This document shows positions 25,606 through 37,093 of a stretch of 64,000 nucleotides of DNA, piece after piece (the first letter of the stretch is position 1; each line of letters opens with the position of its first letter). Location: contig NW_026683312.1 in the NCBI RefSeq assembly GCF_030247195.1, positions 1 through 64,000 of the forward strand, read 5' to 3'. Origin of the DNA: Topomyia yanbarensis. Lineage: Eukaryota > Arthropoda > Insecta > Diptera > Culicidae. The position numbers were made by a program, and so were the translations under genes. The notes below the pieces were generated by a model that did no database searches, was not told where the DNA came from, and saw only the letters and a list, made by a program, of their open reading frames with translations.

Positions 25606-26745
25606 CTTTTTAGTTGTATAATTTGAGAGTTATTCAACCTTGGCAGATATTTCAAAAGTTCGCTCAGATAAGCTCAGAATTGTGCTATCCTGTCTAAAAC
25701 AAGAAAATTGACTAACTGGCGACAAGTCCTTCATGAAGGTCTACCGTGTCTACATGCCTGATCACGTAGTTGAAATCGACTGTGTGGTCACCTATTCCAG
25801 TAGGTTTTGCATGTATCTGAGATACACGGTTGTGACTGTTTCAAACGCTTATTGTTTGAGTTAGTGGAGATTTTGGATGTCACAATTGCACAGGACGGGA
25901 CAGAATTGTATGGCTTATCAAACTCGTATTGAGTGACCGTTGGCGTTGACGGAACTGCTTTGCCTTACTTTACGTCTTTTTCAACAGGGTTTGTCTTTGT
26001 ACCGCGCATCATGTTTTGCGCTATATACAAATTGCAGTAATCAAAGGCTCGCGTGGCAAGCGCACAAAGGATCATGACGATGACAATTACATTTGGAATT
26101 GTGAAAAGTGTACGTATTGAGAGAAGAATCCTCATCATCTTTTGTCATAAACCGCGTACAAACGCTGCCGGGAGAATTTAAAGCGTTCCTTTTAAGTCCT
26201 GTTTTGCAGAAATACTAAAGAGAGTTTCGACACTCACAACGGCAAATCATTATACTCTCGCTTTTTCGATACCCCGGCACACATCAGTCGAAAAGTCCAT
26301 TTGAAAAATAATTTCGACATGCTCTTTTTGACTGCTCGTATTTTACGTGAAAGATGATTCAAATTTCACCTTTTTTCGAACTCTGCTCAAACATTTTCAA
26401 AAGTTTTTACACCAGGTACTGATCAATCTAAATTGACGACGTCATTCTGATTCTTACGAGCGCTGCGCATCTTACTTCGATGTTTGTGATCGTTATCGCC
26501 ATGAAAAATCCATTTTCGTTTGCTTATCAGTAAAAGAGCTTTATTTATATTTGGCTGTTTTTTTTTCAATTTTGGGATTTTTTATAAAGCAGGCCACTGG
26601 AAAATTCTAACCCGACGAGTGCTCTAATAAACATTGTATCATTGCAATTGAAGAGCTTAGCAACGTGTTCAGGGTATCATCCAAACAATATGTGGAATGG
26701 TGTCATAATATGGTTTGAAGTTCGCGTAAAATTTTTGTTCATTCG
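25606..26745. other. No gene seen
   Basis: No family signature in any frame. It precedes the 8-bp target duplication of the first hAT-type element. Confidence 0.4.
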
Positions 26746-27112
26746 CAGGGCCGGCGGAACACTTTTTTCCCGATAGTTCAGACATGGTGTGTGTAAGTGA
26801 AAATGAAAATTTCCGGATAATAACGGGTGGCTAATTGGAAACAGCCTTTGTTAATGGGCTGTATGACCGACGGCTCAGCGTAGGTATAGTTTGTTGATTA
26901 CTGACACTATAAATGTTCCACAGCTAAGTCCCGTTTACTTCTAATTTTAGTTGCATTAACTTTCCGTTCCCTCCGATAAAACCTTCTTTTCGCGGGTACT
27001 GAAGCCGACATGATAGTGTTGACTAATGGGAAGGTATCTCCGACGACTGATATCCTCTCTGGCTCAATGGTGGTCGGTTTGACTATTTCCCCGATGGCAA
27101 AAATAATGCCCA

Positions 27113-27253
27113 CATAATGGTTTGTGCATTGGGCCGGAGTCCCAAGGGTTGCAGGTTTGAATCCTGCCTCTGGGGGGATTTTTTCACATAATTGTTTCGC
27201 TTAACTCACCATTTCGATCTGTTTTTCTCGTTGGATACCGCCAAAAAAGTTCT
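27113..27253 (+). mobile_element. tRNA-derived SINE, 5'-truncated or degenerate
   Basis: The 141-bp insert is bracketed by a 13-bp duplication AAAATAATGCCCA (27100-27112 and 27254-27266). The homologous site in the second hAT copy (about 37600-37625) lacks the insert, which confirms it. The left part looks like the 3' half of a tRNA: a 5-bp stem TTGGG/CCCAA with loop CCGGAGT (anticodon position GGA, but C instead of U at position 33), then a T-arm GCAGG-TTTGAAT-CCTGC. The rest is an unrelated A/T-rich tail ending near AAAAAAGTTCT. Pol III transcription of the progenitor is inferred. A convincing A box is missing. Confidence 0.8.
27154..27164 (+). promoter_or_regulatory. Pol III B-box-like motif of the SINE
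   Basis: GGTTTGAATCC differs from the canonical B box GGTTCGANTCC by one base (C to T). It lies in the T-arm of the tRNA-like head. Confidence 0.65.
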
Positions 27254-29028
27254 AAAATAATGCCCATAAGTCTCTTTTCGATAGAAATTATATTCATTTA
27301 ATATAACCGACCTCTGGATGGTGTACTTTCGAACCGAAGTTAAACCATTAAATATTATCAACATACGCGTGATCAAACTAAACAACACTAGGACGTGTAC
27401 GACGAAGTATCTTATCTACGTACCCGCCTGGGAAGTAGAAATTGATGGTGTAGTCTCCAACAAGGGCCTTTAATGCGAAGACGGGCTTGGTTTCTTCCAG
27501 AAACCTTTGCTTTTATCAGTGAAAATTCTGGTTTGCAAGAAATTGCGTATAGCAAAGGTCGAGGAGTATTAGAGAACAATTTACTTTCAATCAGCCTCAT
27601 TCCGAGCATTTCGCCGGATTAGCTCTTCCAAACTTTGTTCTTTTGAACGTGGCTTGTCTACCTGTACATTTTTGTGCCACGGGGCATGCCGTCATTGCAA
27701 ACAATTTGCCATATAGACATACAGCTACTCTTTGTCGAAATAAGGCACGGGGTAAAATGCGGAGAGAATCATGAAACATTGTCCTATTGTGAAAAGACTC
27801 CGCATGAACTCTCGACATATCCCTCGACATATAAATTATGCGGGGAAAAAAAATGAAGCATTCTTTTACGGAACGCCCCGAGAAGAAATGTTAAGGAGGG
27901 CTACGCCACCGGCCACGACTAATTTCTACACTCCAATGTTCACTAAAGAGCGAGAGTCTGACAATATCATTGAGTTAACACCTTCTAATGTGCCTATACA
28001 TTTTCGAAACATGGCAAATCATTTCCGTTCCTAAGTGTTCTCGTGAAGGCCTGAGAGTGTCTCTTGATAGGTGCTGTTACAAAACCGAAGGAAGTAGCTC
28101 CTGGCCTCCGACATCTTAGAAACTAGCAGGAATTTCTACATGGGACATTGAAAACGTCAGGTGTCCCTATATTTCATTTCCATTATTTTCTCAGGTTTAA
28201 TACAATGCATTTGGTTCACTTCAAACGTTGATCTTCTACATTCGCCAGGGCCAAGAAAACACTACGGAGGAGCGTTTTTGGAGATCAGCATACCCTATTA
28301 TTTCAATCTAATTAACAGGTGTTACAGTTGTCGCTTGTCAAGTCCGAATTACAGGCAGATTTATCGGCATTGTTTCCATGTACATCACCCCTCATCTGGT
28401 TCTAGAAGACTACAACTAACACGGTATGTCATGCGGTTGTCTTCACGATGATAACCGATCTACCTTACTGCATGATATTCGCAGGCCCGACGAGAGGGGG
28501 GGTCAGGGGGGGGCAACTACCCTGGGGCCCGGGTCTGTTTTGGGGGCCCGCATTTTTAACCGAATTAAATTTATTTTAATTTAATTGTTGAAGTTTATTG
28601 TTTCTGTTGACACTGCAAATATATTACAATCAAATACGTTCCAATGGTTTTCTGAAGTAGGTGAACGTAACCCAATCAGATTCATTTAACAATGCAATTG
28701 AACCATTCTGGTTTCATTTATCGCAAGTGTTTTTCAAAGTGTGCAGTATGAAGTGGTATACAATTTATCATATTCCTAGCTAACTGTCACTAATAAAAGT
28801 TGGATATTCTCGGAATAGGATTGATGAGTAGATGACGAAAATCAATGTATTTTGAAAATCAAGATGGCGAATTCCAGTTAAGACATCATTATAACCTAAA
28901 ATATTGACGTTTTCGAAATAAGATAATCATATAATCGATATAGGTATAGTGATTTGTGATGCGAATGATATGATTATAGAAAACTTTTCTCAACCAGAAG
29001 ACGCTATATTGGCCTTCAAAAGGGCATC

Positions 29029-29310
29029 GCTCATCTACTCATCAAACCCGCTTAAAAATACCCTCATAGTTTATACAGATATTGTTCGAAATAGCTCCAA
29101 GCTACCGTTTCTATCATCTACTCGTCAAGCCCTTTTCAAAAATTCCCAAATTGTTAGGGTTATCGAGATTATTGTTCAATCGGAAGTCTCCATCCTGGAT
29201 TTCAAAAAGTTACCAAATATCCATTTTCATCATGTACTTGTCAAGCCCGTTCCGGAAATACCCATATTGTTAGGGTTATCGATAATATTGCTCAACCAAC
29301 GAATTTTAAT
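29029..29310 (+). repeat. Imperfect ~119-bp tandem repeat
   Basis: Three units start TCATCTACTC / TCATCTACTCGTCAAGC / TCATGTACTTGTCAAGC at about 29032, 29116 and 29229. They share ATTCCCAAATTGTTAGGGTTA-like words in the last two. An open frame of 123 codons runs through them, but the units differ by frame-neutral and frame-changing indels, so coding is not supported. Confidence 0.6.
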
Positions 29311-30117
29311 AAGAATGTGAAGCGAACTTTTTTTACGATCTAAATCCCAAAAAACGAACTAATTTAATTTACGAACCCTTGGCTTGGTTCGTAAATGGAG
29401 GTTGCAGTGTACACATTTGATGCAGAAAATATTCTACCCATTAGTTTCCACCAAAAGTTGAAATTCTTTCTCTCACAACTCTCTGTCTCAGTCTTTTAAC
29501 AGCAGATTTCGCAGATCTGAATGTCAGCGCAAATGTAACAACTGATTCCAAAACCGATTTCCAATGGGTGACATACAATTTCATCTCAGTCCAGATTATC
29601 GTATGAAAGTTAGCTTCAGGGCAAAAAAGATTATGCATAAAATTGCTGCCTTCACCACAGTCTGAAATATTTGAAAATATCCAGCCGGTTAATGCACCCA
29701 TTGGAAAATCATTCAATATCAGTGTTAACCTTCCGGTAGACGCACTAGTACACAGAGTGCGCGTCACTCAGGAAATCAAGCGAAAGCGTCTTTGAACACC
29801 AGCGCCTACTCGTTCAGTGAGCCATGCACAGTGTTCCGAAATTCCAAAATCAATTACCTATTTCTGCTTGTATTTACCGAAACCGGCATTCTGATTCAAC
29901 ACCTCCCTCGTTCATTTACTTTCCCACTGACTGAAATTTCATGCAGAATCGAATGCTTGAGTGCAGAGGAAATATAAATTCATTCACCAACCAAAGCATT
30001 CATTTGTTTTTATGTCGACAGTTTGAAGGCAGAAGTTAGAATCTTCTACATTTTCGAGCATAAGTGAACTGCGTAATCTATATCTGATGCACTTTTGATC
30101 AATAATCCCTCCCAGAG

Positions 30118-31820
30118 CTAGTATAGAAATAAAATTCATTTTGCTTCTGAAACTGAACATGTCTGTACTTGAAAGCGCTGCGTCGGGAGAACGAATGACG
30201 ATGGAAACGAATCAAAAATTTCATTCATCGCAGCGGGCATGAATTGAATTTCGTTTTCTTTCAAGTTCATGCAGCGATGTCAATTTTTTTAAGCTCTGGC
30301 CATGCACGCGACTTCAGGAAGGCCAGACATAAAGGAAGGCCAGACATAAAGTGTATAACTTTTGAAGGGGTGCTTATGGACAAACAATTTTACCTTTGTT
30401 TTGTAGGTGAAACCTAGTCCTATTAGAATAATTGATAGTATAATTACAATTTTTTTCGATAGTGAAGTCACACGGGTTCAAAAACAGGCCAAAATTAAAT
30501 CAAAATCAGTTATAAGTCTTTACACAGCATTCACAGCTATCTGGTCTCTTCGGAAAAGTTGTGTGTTTTATGATGATAAAAAATACCTTAGAACATTGTT
30601 AATGCGAAAAATTAGAAATAAAAAAGTTATGAGTAAAAATAGGAAATGAAGGAGTTCACCATAGAGAACTTCTCATAACTCGATTACTATGAATGACAGA
30701 GACAACATGTCTTCTGCAAAATTTATAAAAATACTCTCCTCTACAACTTTGTCGAAGACAGACAAGCGCTATCTCTTTCGGTTCAAAAGTTAAATTTTCT
30801 ATAGCCTACTATGATCATTTTTTTAAAAAGATAATATCACCAAAAGATGGCGCTTTTTACACACACAAACATAGTAGGATATGTGAAATCACTAATATGG
30901 ACAGTTTTGACTCCAGTGAATTAAGTACCTCAAAACGCTGTTTTGAGCCACTGTGCAAAGTGGCGTTTACAGAATTTTGACAACCTGCTTGGTTACTGAG
31001 ATATAGCGAGAAACGTGCTGAGAAATTTTTCATTTTTTACTTCAATTGACTGTGTCTAGGGATTGGCTCAAATTATCTTGATGTAAAAGATGTTTTTATA
31101 TGTAAAACTATCTGAGAAACTTTATGGCATACTCATTTTCAAAACAAAAATGCACGAATTGTGAGAAAAATGCAAGTTAAGTTTTAAACTGGAAATGTAG
31201 CATATTTGGCAACACTGTAACCAAAACTAACTATTTTTTCTAGATTCCCTCACTCATTTCCTTCAAAATGCATCTCATCGATTGTTCATAGACCAAATGA
31301 AGCCAAAGATATGAATAAAAGTTAATAATTGCTGATTTTTTTCTATGGAAAATTTTCCATGCACGATTATGACACCCTACAAATTTTGTCATCAATACAC
31401 GCCTATGGCACGTGTAAGTGTGACTTTTGTTCACATTTATAGTGAAAACTCGCAACATAGTCAACCGATCTTCGTAATATTTGAGAGATTAATACAGAAT
31501 AGATAGAAGCATCAATTGCCTTCTTTGAATTGTTTGTGCAATTTCTAAGTTTCAAGATATTCAATCTCGAACTTTAAAAATCGTTTTTCTCGAAATGTGC
31601 TAAATGGCGCTTGTCATAAGATAGCACAACAGCGACGAGCTAGCATAGAAACAAGATTCAGTTTGCTCCTGAAACCGAACATATGCGAACATGAATGCGT
31701 TGTACCGAAAAGCAAAGGACGAGGGAAACAAACCAAACATTCGATTCATCGCGGCGGGCATGAATTGAATTTTGTTTCTCTTTCAAGCTCACGAAGGGAT
31801 GTCAATTTTTCTAAGCTCTG
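30118..31820 (+). repeat. Direct repeats (30118-30300 and 31640-31820) around inserted DNA
   Basis: The two copies share GCTAG(T/C)ATAGAAA at the left edge, TTCATCGC(A/G)GCGGGCATG in the middle and GATGTCAATTTTT(T/C)TAAGCTCTG at the right edge. Identity is roughly 80 percent by eye. The 1.3 kb between them contains a 17-bp tandem duplication (GGAAGGCCAGACATAAA twice, 30316-30350) and the element ending at 31637. They could be an old segmental duplication or terminal repeats of an unrecognised element. Confidence 0.55.
30950..31637 (-). mobile_element. CGTCGCTGTTGTGC-type element, copy A (one end lost)
   Basis: The right end GCACAACAGCGACG and about 680 bp of interior match the inverted complement of the intact copy at 42614-43377 in colinear order (for example TCGAGAAAAACGATT-type, ATTTGAGAGATTAATACAG and CTGAAATTTTGAATTC-type words near 30970). 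The left terminal repeat is not found; near 30950 the alignment becomes unclear. No coding frames. Confidence 0.7.
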
Positions 31821-32263
31821 ATTCTGGGCAGCATTATTGTGCGTCAAGGGAGCATGAACAATGCCGATATGGACTGTATGGCAATGCCACAAAAAAGGTT
31901 TCCAATTGGAATGGTAAATCGGACGCAAGTCATTCTAATGGCCAGACACAAATATTCCTTTATTAATTTTTATTTTTTCCATCTATTACATGTTTAAAAT
32001 ACTGACGACTCTGTTAAGCTAACGCGTTGAATCGTGTCAAATAAACAATTTTCATAACAAATAGTTTAATTGAAACGGTTGCATCCGTATAGTTTCTCTA
32101 ATCGATATTGAAATAAGAAGTCATATATGGTAGGGCCCGTCAGTACTTCAAACCCCGGGGCCCGGCGCGGCTCTCGACGGCCCTGGATATTCGCGAGAAT
32201 TTCAATCTTGAATACGGTGGAAATGATACGAATTCCTACACCATCACCGGCTAAATGCGTTAG

Positions 32264-32795
32264 CATTATGCTATATTTCACCCTAAGGAGGAAAATTTGG
32301 TAAAAAAAATCCTTATTTCATACTATGTTGCGTTTCAGCTTCGCCTTATCATAAACCGACACTAACTTCGGAATACATTAGCGCCGGCTTGACGCACAAT
32401 GAGTTAGTGTCGGATTCTGATGAGGCGAAGCCGAAACGCAACATAGTATGAAATAAGGATTTGTGCCCTCCTGTACAAAGACTGGTTTTTTACCAACAAA
32501 TTTTCACCCTAGTGAGAAATTTTGGTTTTTACCAAATTTTCCTTCTTAGGGTGAAATATAGCATAATGCTTTTGCATAGGCCTGCTAAGCCAAGACAAGT
32601 TTCGGCTTCACTGTGTCTCATCGGCATAAACAGAACTTGTGCTCGAACGGGACATCACGTTTGATCAGTCGTTCGATTCAAACACATAGTGTGTTTAGTT
32701 TTAAGGGATTTGCGTCAAGCCGGCGCTAATCTATTCCGACAATGAGTTAGTGTCGGTTTCTGATGAGGCGAAGCCGAAACGCAACATAGTATAAG
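32264..32795. mobile_element. Palindromic insertion with 8-bp target duplication
   Basis: TGCGTTAG (32256-32263) is repeated at 32796-32803, and the second hAT copy has the unoccupied site near 39031. Inside, 32262-32345 and 32424-32570 form inverted arms (AGCATTATGCTATATTTCAC / complement; CCTTATTTCATACTATGTTG / complement). A third partial arm at 32712-32790 repeats CGAAACGCAACATAGTAT and GTCAAGCCGGCGCTAAT. No coding frame. Confidence 0.75.
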
Positions 32796-33337
32796 TGCGT
32801 TAGGTTTATCGTTGAACTCTATCTCGATTAGTGCTTCCACTATATCAGAAACAATCCAATCATATATATCATATCACCGTACCGTTCATCAGGTGATGAC
32901 AGCTATGCATCGCTTCTATGCTAATCATTATGACTGTAGTGGCGAGGGTGATCATAAAAGAGGCTGTGCTGCAAACATTCTCACCACGAAACTGATGGTT
33001 TTATGTCTACCTATCAACGACCATGCCCACATCGTTACAGTTCCAAGGAGGCTCTCCGTTCGATGGAGCATGGAAAGCACTCCTGGGGAAAACTCGGGAG
33101 TTCCTGGGCGCTTTATCTAAAAAGTCATACCAGCTTACCTTCGCTTCCTTCCGGGTATTGAAAAGGCGTATACTTAGGCATTAGAAGGTAATATTTATGA
33201 AAAATTGCTTGGCATTAACGAGTTTTTCAGTATTTCTTGTAAGAGGACTCTTGAAAATTGGCAAATTTCGTGGAACAAAGGAAGTGTAGGAATCCCAAAG
33301 GGATCAACAAGTCTGGGCTCAAGAGGATGGATAAGGG

Positions 33338-33500
33338 TAGTAACTTTATTCGGGTGATATCTCGGACCATGTCCAGTCATTATACTGTTATCGCGATATT
33401 AAGCCTGTTGTCTGGTCATGCGTCTAGTGCCAGATCATCGTTAAACGAATCTCTTCGGCCTCGTTCCAATTTGAGATATGCTGGCCATCCTCGATCTCCT
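33338..33500 (+). pseudogene. LINE ORF C-terminal relic in hAT copy 1
   Basis: The plus-strand reading IRVISRTMSSHYTV followed, after an apparent deletion, by a stretch matching SARSSLNESLRPRSNLRYAG is parallel to the better preserved block in copy 2 at 40010-40500. Such a block with Ser-Asn-His-Tyr then a Cys-Cys/Trp-Ser-Cys region is typical of the tail of I/LOA/R1-type LINE proteins. It is very decayed here. Confidence 0.55.
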
Positions 33501-33527
33501 TAATGTCTCCCATATACATATTTTTAA

Positions 33528-34426
33528 CCGTTGTGTGTCCGACGCGGTACCCGGATACCTTTTTAAGTTTCAATTAATTTAATTCCTATGTTTTATCCAT
33601 AGCTGGAAATTGAAATTTTGTGACATCTTAGAACTTCACTAAGTCAAGCTTTTGGGTTAATACTATTGTTGATATAGTAAGGGTGGGAGTGAGGAGGGGC
33701 TCCTGAATTTTTTACTACGTAACAGGCCGACGTGGGTACCCGGGTACCCACAACACTAAAATACCCATAACTAAGGTAATATCCAACCGATTTCGATAAT
33801 TTTGGCCGTTTTGGATTCAGGAACTCATCCACTTTTGGACTTGGTAAAAATGAGTCGGGTTACTTCATTCAGTTCCCGGGATTCCGGGTTTCCGGAAGCA
33901 GGTTCCAGTGCTGGGGTACTATTTGCGAACTTCAATGGAATACTAGCAATATGGGTATCAAAATTCTTGGAATTGCATCAGTAGGCTGTATCTCGTGGTT
34001 TTGGAACCATTTGGTGATTTGACCCCGGAACGGACATTCCGGAGCAGGTTCCCGTGGGGCCGTGAGTGGCCATTCCATTCCAATTCCATTTTTCAAATTG
34101 CCATAGGGTCCCGTAACGATAAAAAAACAAACTTCCGAGACAATTTCAAGAGTTTTGATACTCATATTGCTAGGACATTATTAAAATTTGCAAATCATAT
34201 CCTAGTACTGGAACATTACTCCGGAAAATCCAGGTTACCAAAAACCAGATCCTTTATTCCAGTTCTATTGTACAGAATCAAAAAGTAGACGAGTTCCTGA
34301 ATCCAAAACATCTAAAAGTGTCCAAATCGGTTAAAGGAAGCCATAGTTATGAGCATTTCAATTTGTGGGTACCCGGGTACCCTCGTTGGCCTGTTAAAGG
34401 TGTTTTTTTTGTTGGACACATAACTG
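33528..34426. mobile_element. TTAA-flanked (piggyBac-like) element with long inverted arms
   Basis: TTAA lies at 33524-33527 and 34427-34430. The ends CCGTTGTGTGTCCGAC and, complemented, CAGTTATGTGTCCAAC match at most positions. Long internal inverted arms run at about 33722-33840 and 34285-34400 (GGATTCAGGAACTC, AACCGATTT). The left arm has the perfect 20-bp palindrome GTGGGTACCCGGGTACCCAC near 33733. Copy 2 lacks the insert near 40510. No transposase. Confidence 0.7.
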
Positions 34427-35062
34427 TTAAACACGATAGATATCCAACGTTAGTTATCTCTTCCCTTTTGGTTGATATGCAAACAGCTACCTGGAAATCT
34501 GGTCCAAACAGAGTTCCCAGTGGATCCAAGGAGACCAGTCGACGATCCGGTTCGTGAAGCCCTGACAGTGATCTTCCGTTTGCCAAAAAGCTGCAAGTTT
34601 TATTTTTTTCTTCTCCCTGTCATTGTTGTCCGCCCTTTCTTCACTTTTCTTTATACGGTCAGTGCTACTTTGGTGTTGGAATCAATCCTTTCTTATAAAA
34701 AGCCGAATACTGTTTCTCATTGTTTCAATTATTAATTAAATAAATTGTATGTTTAGTCTTTAAAAATATTTCCAATAGCATCCTTTAGTCTTTATTTTGT
34801 ATTAATATAAATAAATCCAAATTTCAAACAAATCCTAATTATTATCCCATATTTTCAAGAAGCTTAAATTGAAAGGCAAAGAAATTTGTATCTCAAAAAA
34901 ATATGAAATTGCTGTACATCGAGAACTTTGGGCGCATGCATTTTGTGTGTGAGACATATAGGTTTGTTCGAAACGTTCGAGTGGGTAATTCCCCTCTCGG
35001 TTATTTTCGAGTGGGTAGTACTACCCATACTTCCCACGTATTCCGTCGGCCCTGTTCATTCG

Positions 35063-36581
35063 GATGGTGCTCTTCCGGGGTGGCGCCAAAACTACACATT
35101 TAAAACGTCCTGAGGAGCGTTTTGGTAGATGGAAATCTACAACGGGGATTCAGCCCATGACATTACGTAGATGCTAAGTATATTATTTAATAGGGTGCTG
35201 CTAAACGAATGTCAATCAGTGTATACACAATTAAACACGCAAACTATATTCTAAAAACATTCCATCAACGGTAATTAGCAAAGTTGTGCTGTAATCACGG
35301 AACAAGTACATGATAAGACAGTTGCACTTTCGCCAACTTTGTCGGATCTTGCGTAGACTGCCAACCGTTTGATCCCACTCTGTCACCTAACTAATCCTGC
35401 ACTATTTATCCAGCTGTTACGAATCACGTTGAGCTCCCGGGGGCATGCTGTTATAACTTTGCACAAACGGTACCAACCTACATTTTCGTGCAACCAGCGC
35501 CAGCGCCTCGTTTTATGCTGGATGAGCAAAGTGTCGCGCCGCCATATGCAGTAAACTGGCAGGTGGCGTTATACATATTTCATAAGCTCGGCGAAACGTG
35601 CAACGTATGAAAGACAAAAGTTGTCCTACTCGTCGTCCCACCTCCCCGCCCCACCCTGGTGGTGGTTGGGTGGGAGGAAAGTTGCTTGCACATCAGTCCT
35701 TTCCGGTAGTCCGATTGCACCGCTCCTTTTATACCGATGTGCTACTGCGATGGTGTAGCCGACTGAACCCAGTGAACAGAGCACATTAACATCCCTAATG
35801 AAGAATCAACAGAGGCGATGAATATCGAATAAGTTAGGGCGCAAAGGGAAATTGTGGATGTGACGTGACATGTACATACACACACACACACGCACTCACA
35901 CCTACACTTACACGCGCAGGTAGAATTCAACGGGGGTACAGTTCAAGTCGGAAATGGGACGACTAAGTTTCACTAAACTGCAGTCAAGTTGTGCCGCCTA
36001 GAGTTATACTGGGTTGTCCTCCTTTTGTGACAGCTTAAGTTTTTGGTTAAATAGTTCGAGCAGGAAAGTTGTATGCAAAGCTATTGCTTGGCAAAGTTCG
36101 CCGCTCGTTTCCCACACAGTTTGTCGAACCGGCGGCATGGTCCTACTGCTAGCGAGCGTCGTCGGTCGACCAGAGTCTTCGGTTCTATTGACAGTTATGG
36201 AAGGAGCGTAATTTACTCGTTCGATTGTCTTTCCGGCAACTTGATGAACTTTTGCGGTCTTTGCATAGCCGGACGATAAATCGCACTCGCTAGGCCACCT
36301 TCGGCTGTTGGTGCGGAAGCTCTGCTCTGTAAGATGAGGGGGAAGGGAAGGGCAATTGATCAATTGAATGGAAATCAATTTTAAGTTGCTATCGAAAGAC
36401 GGGAAATTTATTTGTGTGCTGAGGAAACTTACAAGCTTGCCCATTCACTGCGAAATTAGTTGATTAGGAATGTTCGTAAATTAAATAAATGTGGTAAAAG
36501 CGGTTTATAAATACTGAGCTGAGAGTGACGGAATCGAGTAACAAAACTAGTCTATGTTTTAATGAATTCAAGAAAAAATCT
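35063..36581. other. Spacer between the two hAT-type copies; no confirmed gene
   Basis: Non-repetitive DNA with near-balanced composition. It includes a CA microsatellite at about 35876-35893. The longest frame is minus 36004-36444 (146 codons, start MGKLVSFLSTQINFPSF), which has no domain I recognise and is overlapped by 65 and 68 codon frames on the other strand. It is a weak candidate exon at best. The region could hold real regulatory or exonic DNA of a host gene. Confidence 0.4.
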
Positions 36582-37093
36582 GTCCGAATCAGGGCCGGCG
36601 GAACACCTTTTTCCCGAGTGGGTAGTAAGATTCGAAATGATTTCTCCTCGTACTGACGAAAGTTCAGATATGGCGTGTGTAAGTGAAAATGAAAATTCCC
36701 TGATAATATCTGGTGGCTATTTGGAAACACTCTTTGTTGACAGGGCTGTTTGTCCGACGGCTCAGCGAAAATGTGTTTGTTGAATGCTATAGCAAAATCC
36801 AACGGACATGTTTCTATTACTTTTGGGTAAGATTCTATAGCCTTTTTGTAATAGACCACGCAATTGCGCATTGCGGTATTAAACTCATATTACCGCAAAG
36901 GTAGTAAACGGCGGAATGACGATGTAGGATAATTCGGTCGATTTCTATAATAGTATTAGTATCGAGTCAAACCAGCCGGAGTTGTGACGGATTTCTACCC
37001 AAATTCAGGCCCGAATCTGCACCAATTTTGGCAGAAATAGGCAGAATTACGGATTTCTATAGGGTAACTTGGATAGTGAAAGAAAAAATTTAG

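Larger units (their letters stand above)
28482..32185 (+). mobile_element. Second hAT-type element, nested in copy 1
   Basis: Ends CAGGCCCGACGAGAG and (complement of the right end) CAGGGCCGTCGAGAG match at 13 of 15 positions. The 8-bp flanks GATATTCG are identical (28474-28481 and 32186-32193). The related copy 2 has the unoccupied site near 38962. Subterminal DNA is strongly GC-rich at both ends (GGGGGGG, GGGGCCCGGG), while the interior is AT-rich. No transposase was recognised. The interior contains tandem repeats (29029-29310), a pair of long direct repeats (30118-30300 and 31640-31820), and an inverted-end element (about 30950-31637). The 123-codon frame at 28949-29320 arises from the tandem repeats. 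Confidence 0.88.
26746..35054 (+). mobile_element. hAT-type element, family X, copy 1 (nested insertions)
   Basis: It begins CAGGGCCGGCGGAA and ends with the complement of CAGGGCCGACGGAA. The 8 bases before it (TTCATTCG, 26738-26745) are exactly repeated after it (35055-35062). CA...TG ends and 8-bp target duplications are hallmarks of hAT transposons. No transposase frame was found, so it is non-autonomous. Four insertions interrupt it: a SINE (27113-27253), another hAT-type element (28482-32185), a palindromic element (32264-32795) and a TTAA element (33528-34426). Stripped of these it would be roughly 3 kb. It shares sequence with copy 2 (36590-41176) throughout, including a LINE-derived stretch (33338-33500; SRTMSSHYTV and the VVWSCV-type region). 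The 87, 96 and 102 codon frames inside are by-products of this mosaic. Confidence 0.88.

Noticed and set aside
27113..27253. A functional tRNA gene
   Set aside because: There is no acceptor pair or D-arm, position 33 is C instead of U, and a 13-bp target duplication shows it to be a SINE insertion.
36004..36444. A 146-codon minus-strand gene between the hAT-type copies
   Set aside because: No domain, overlapped by frames on the opposite strand, and no splice or promoter support. Kept only as a remark in the region entry.
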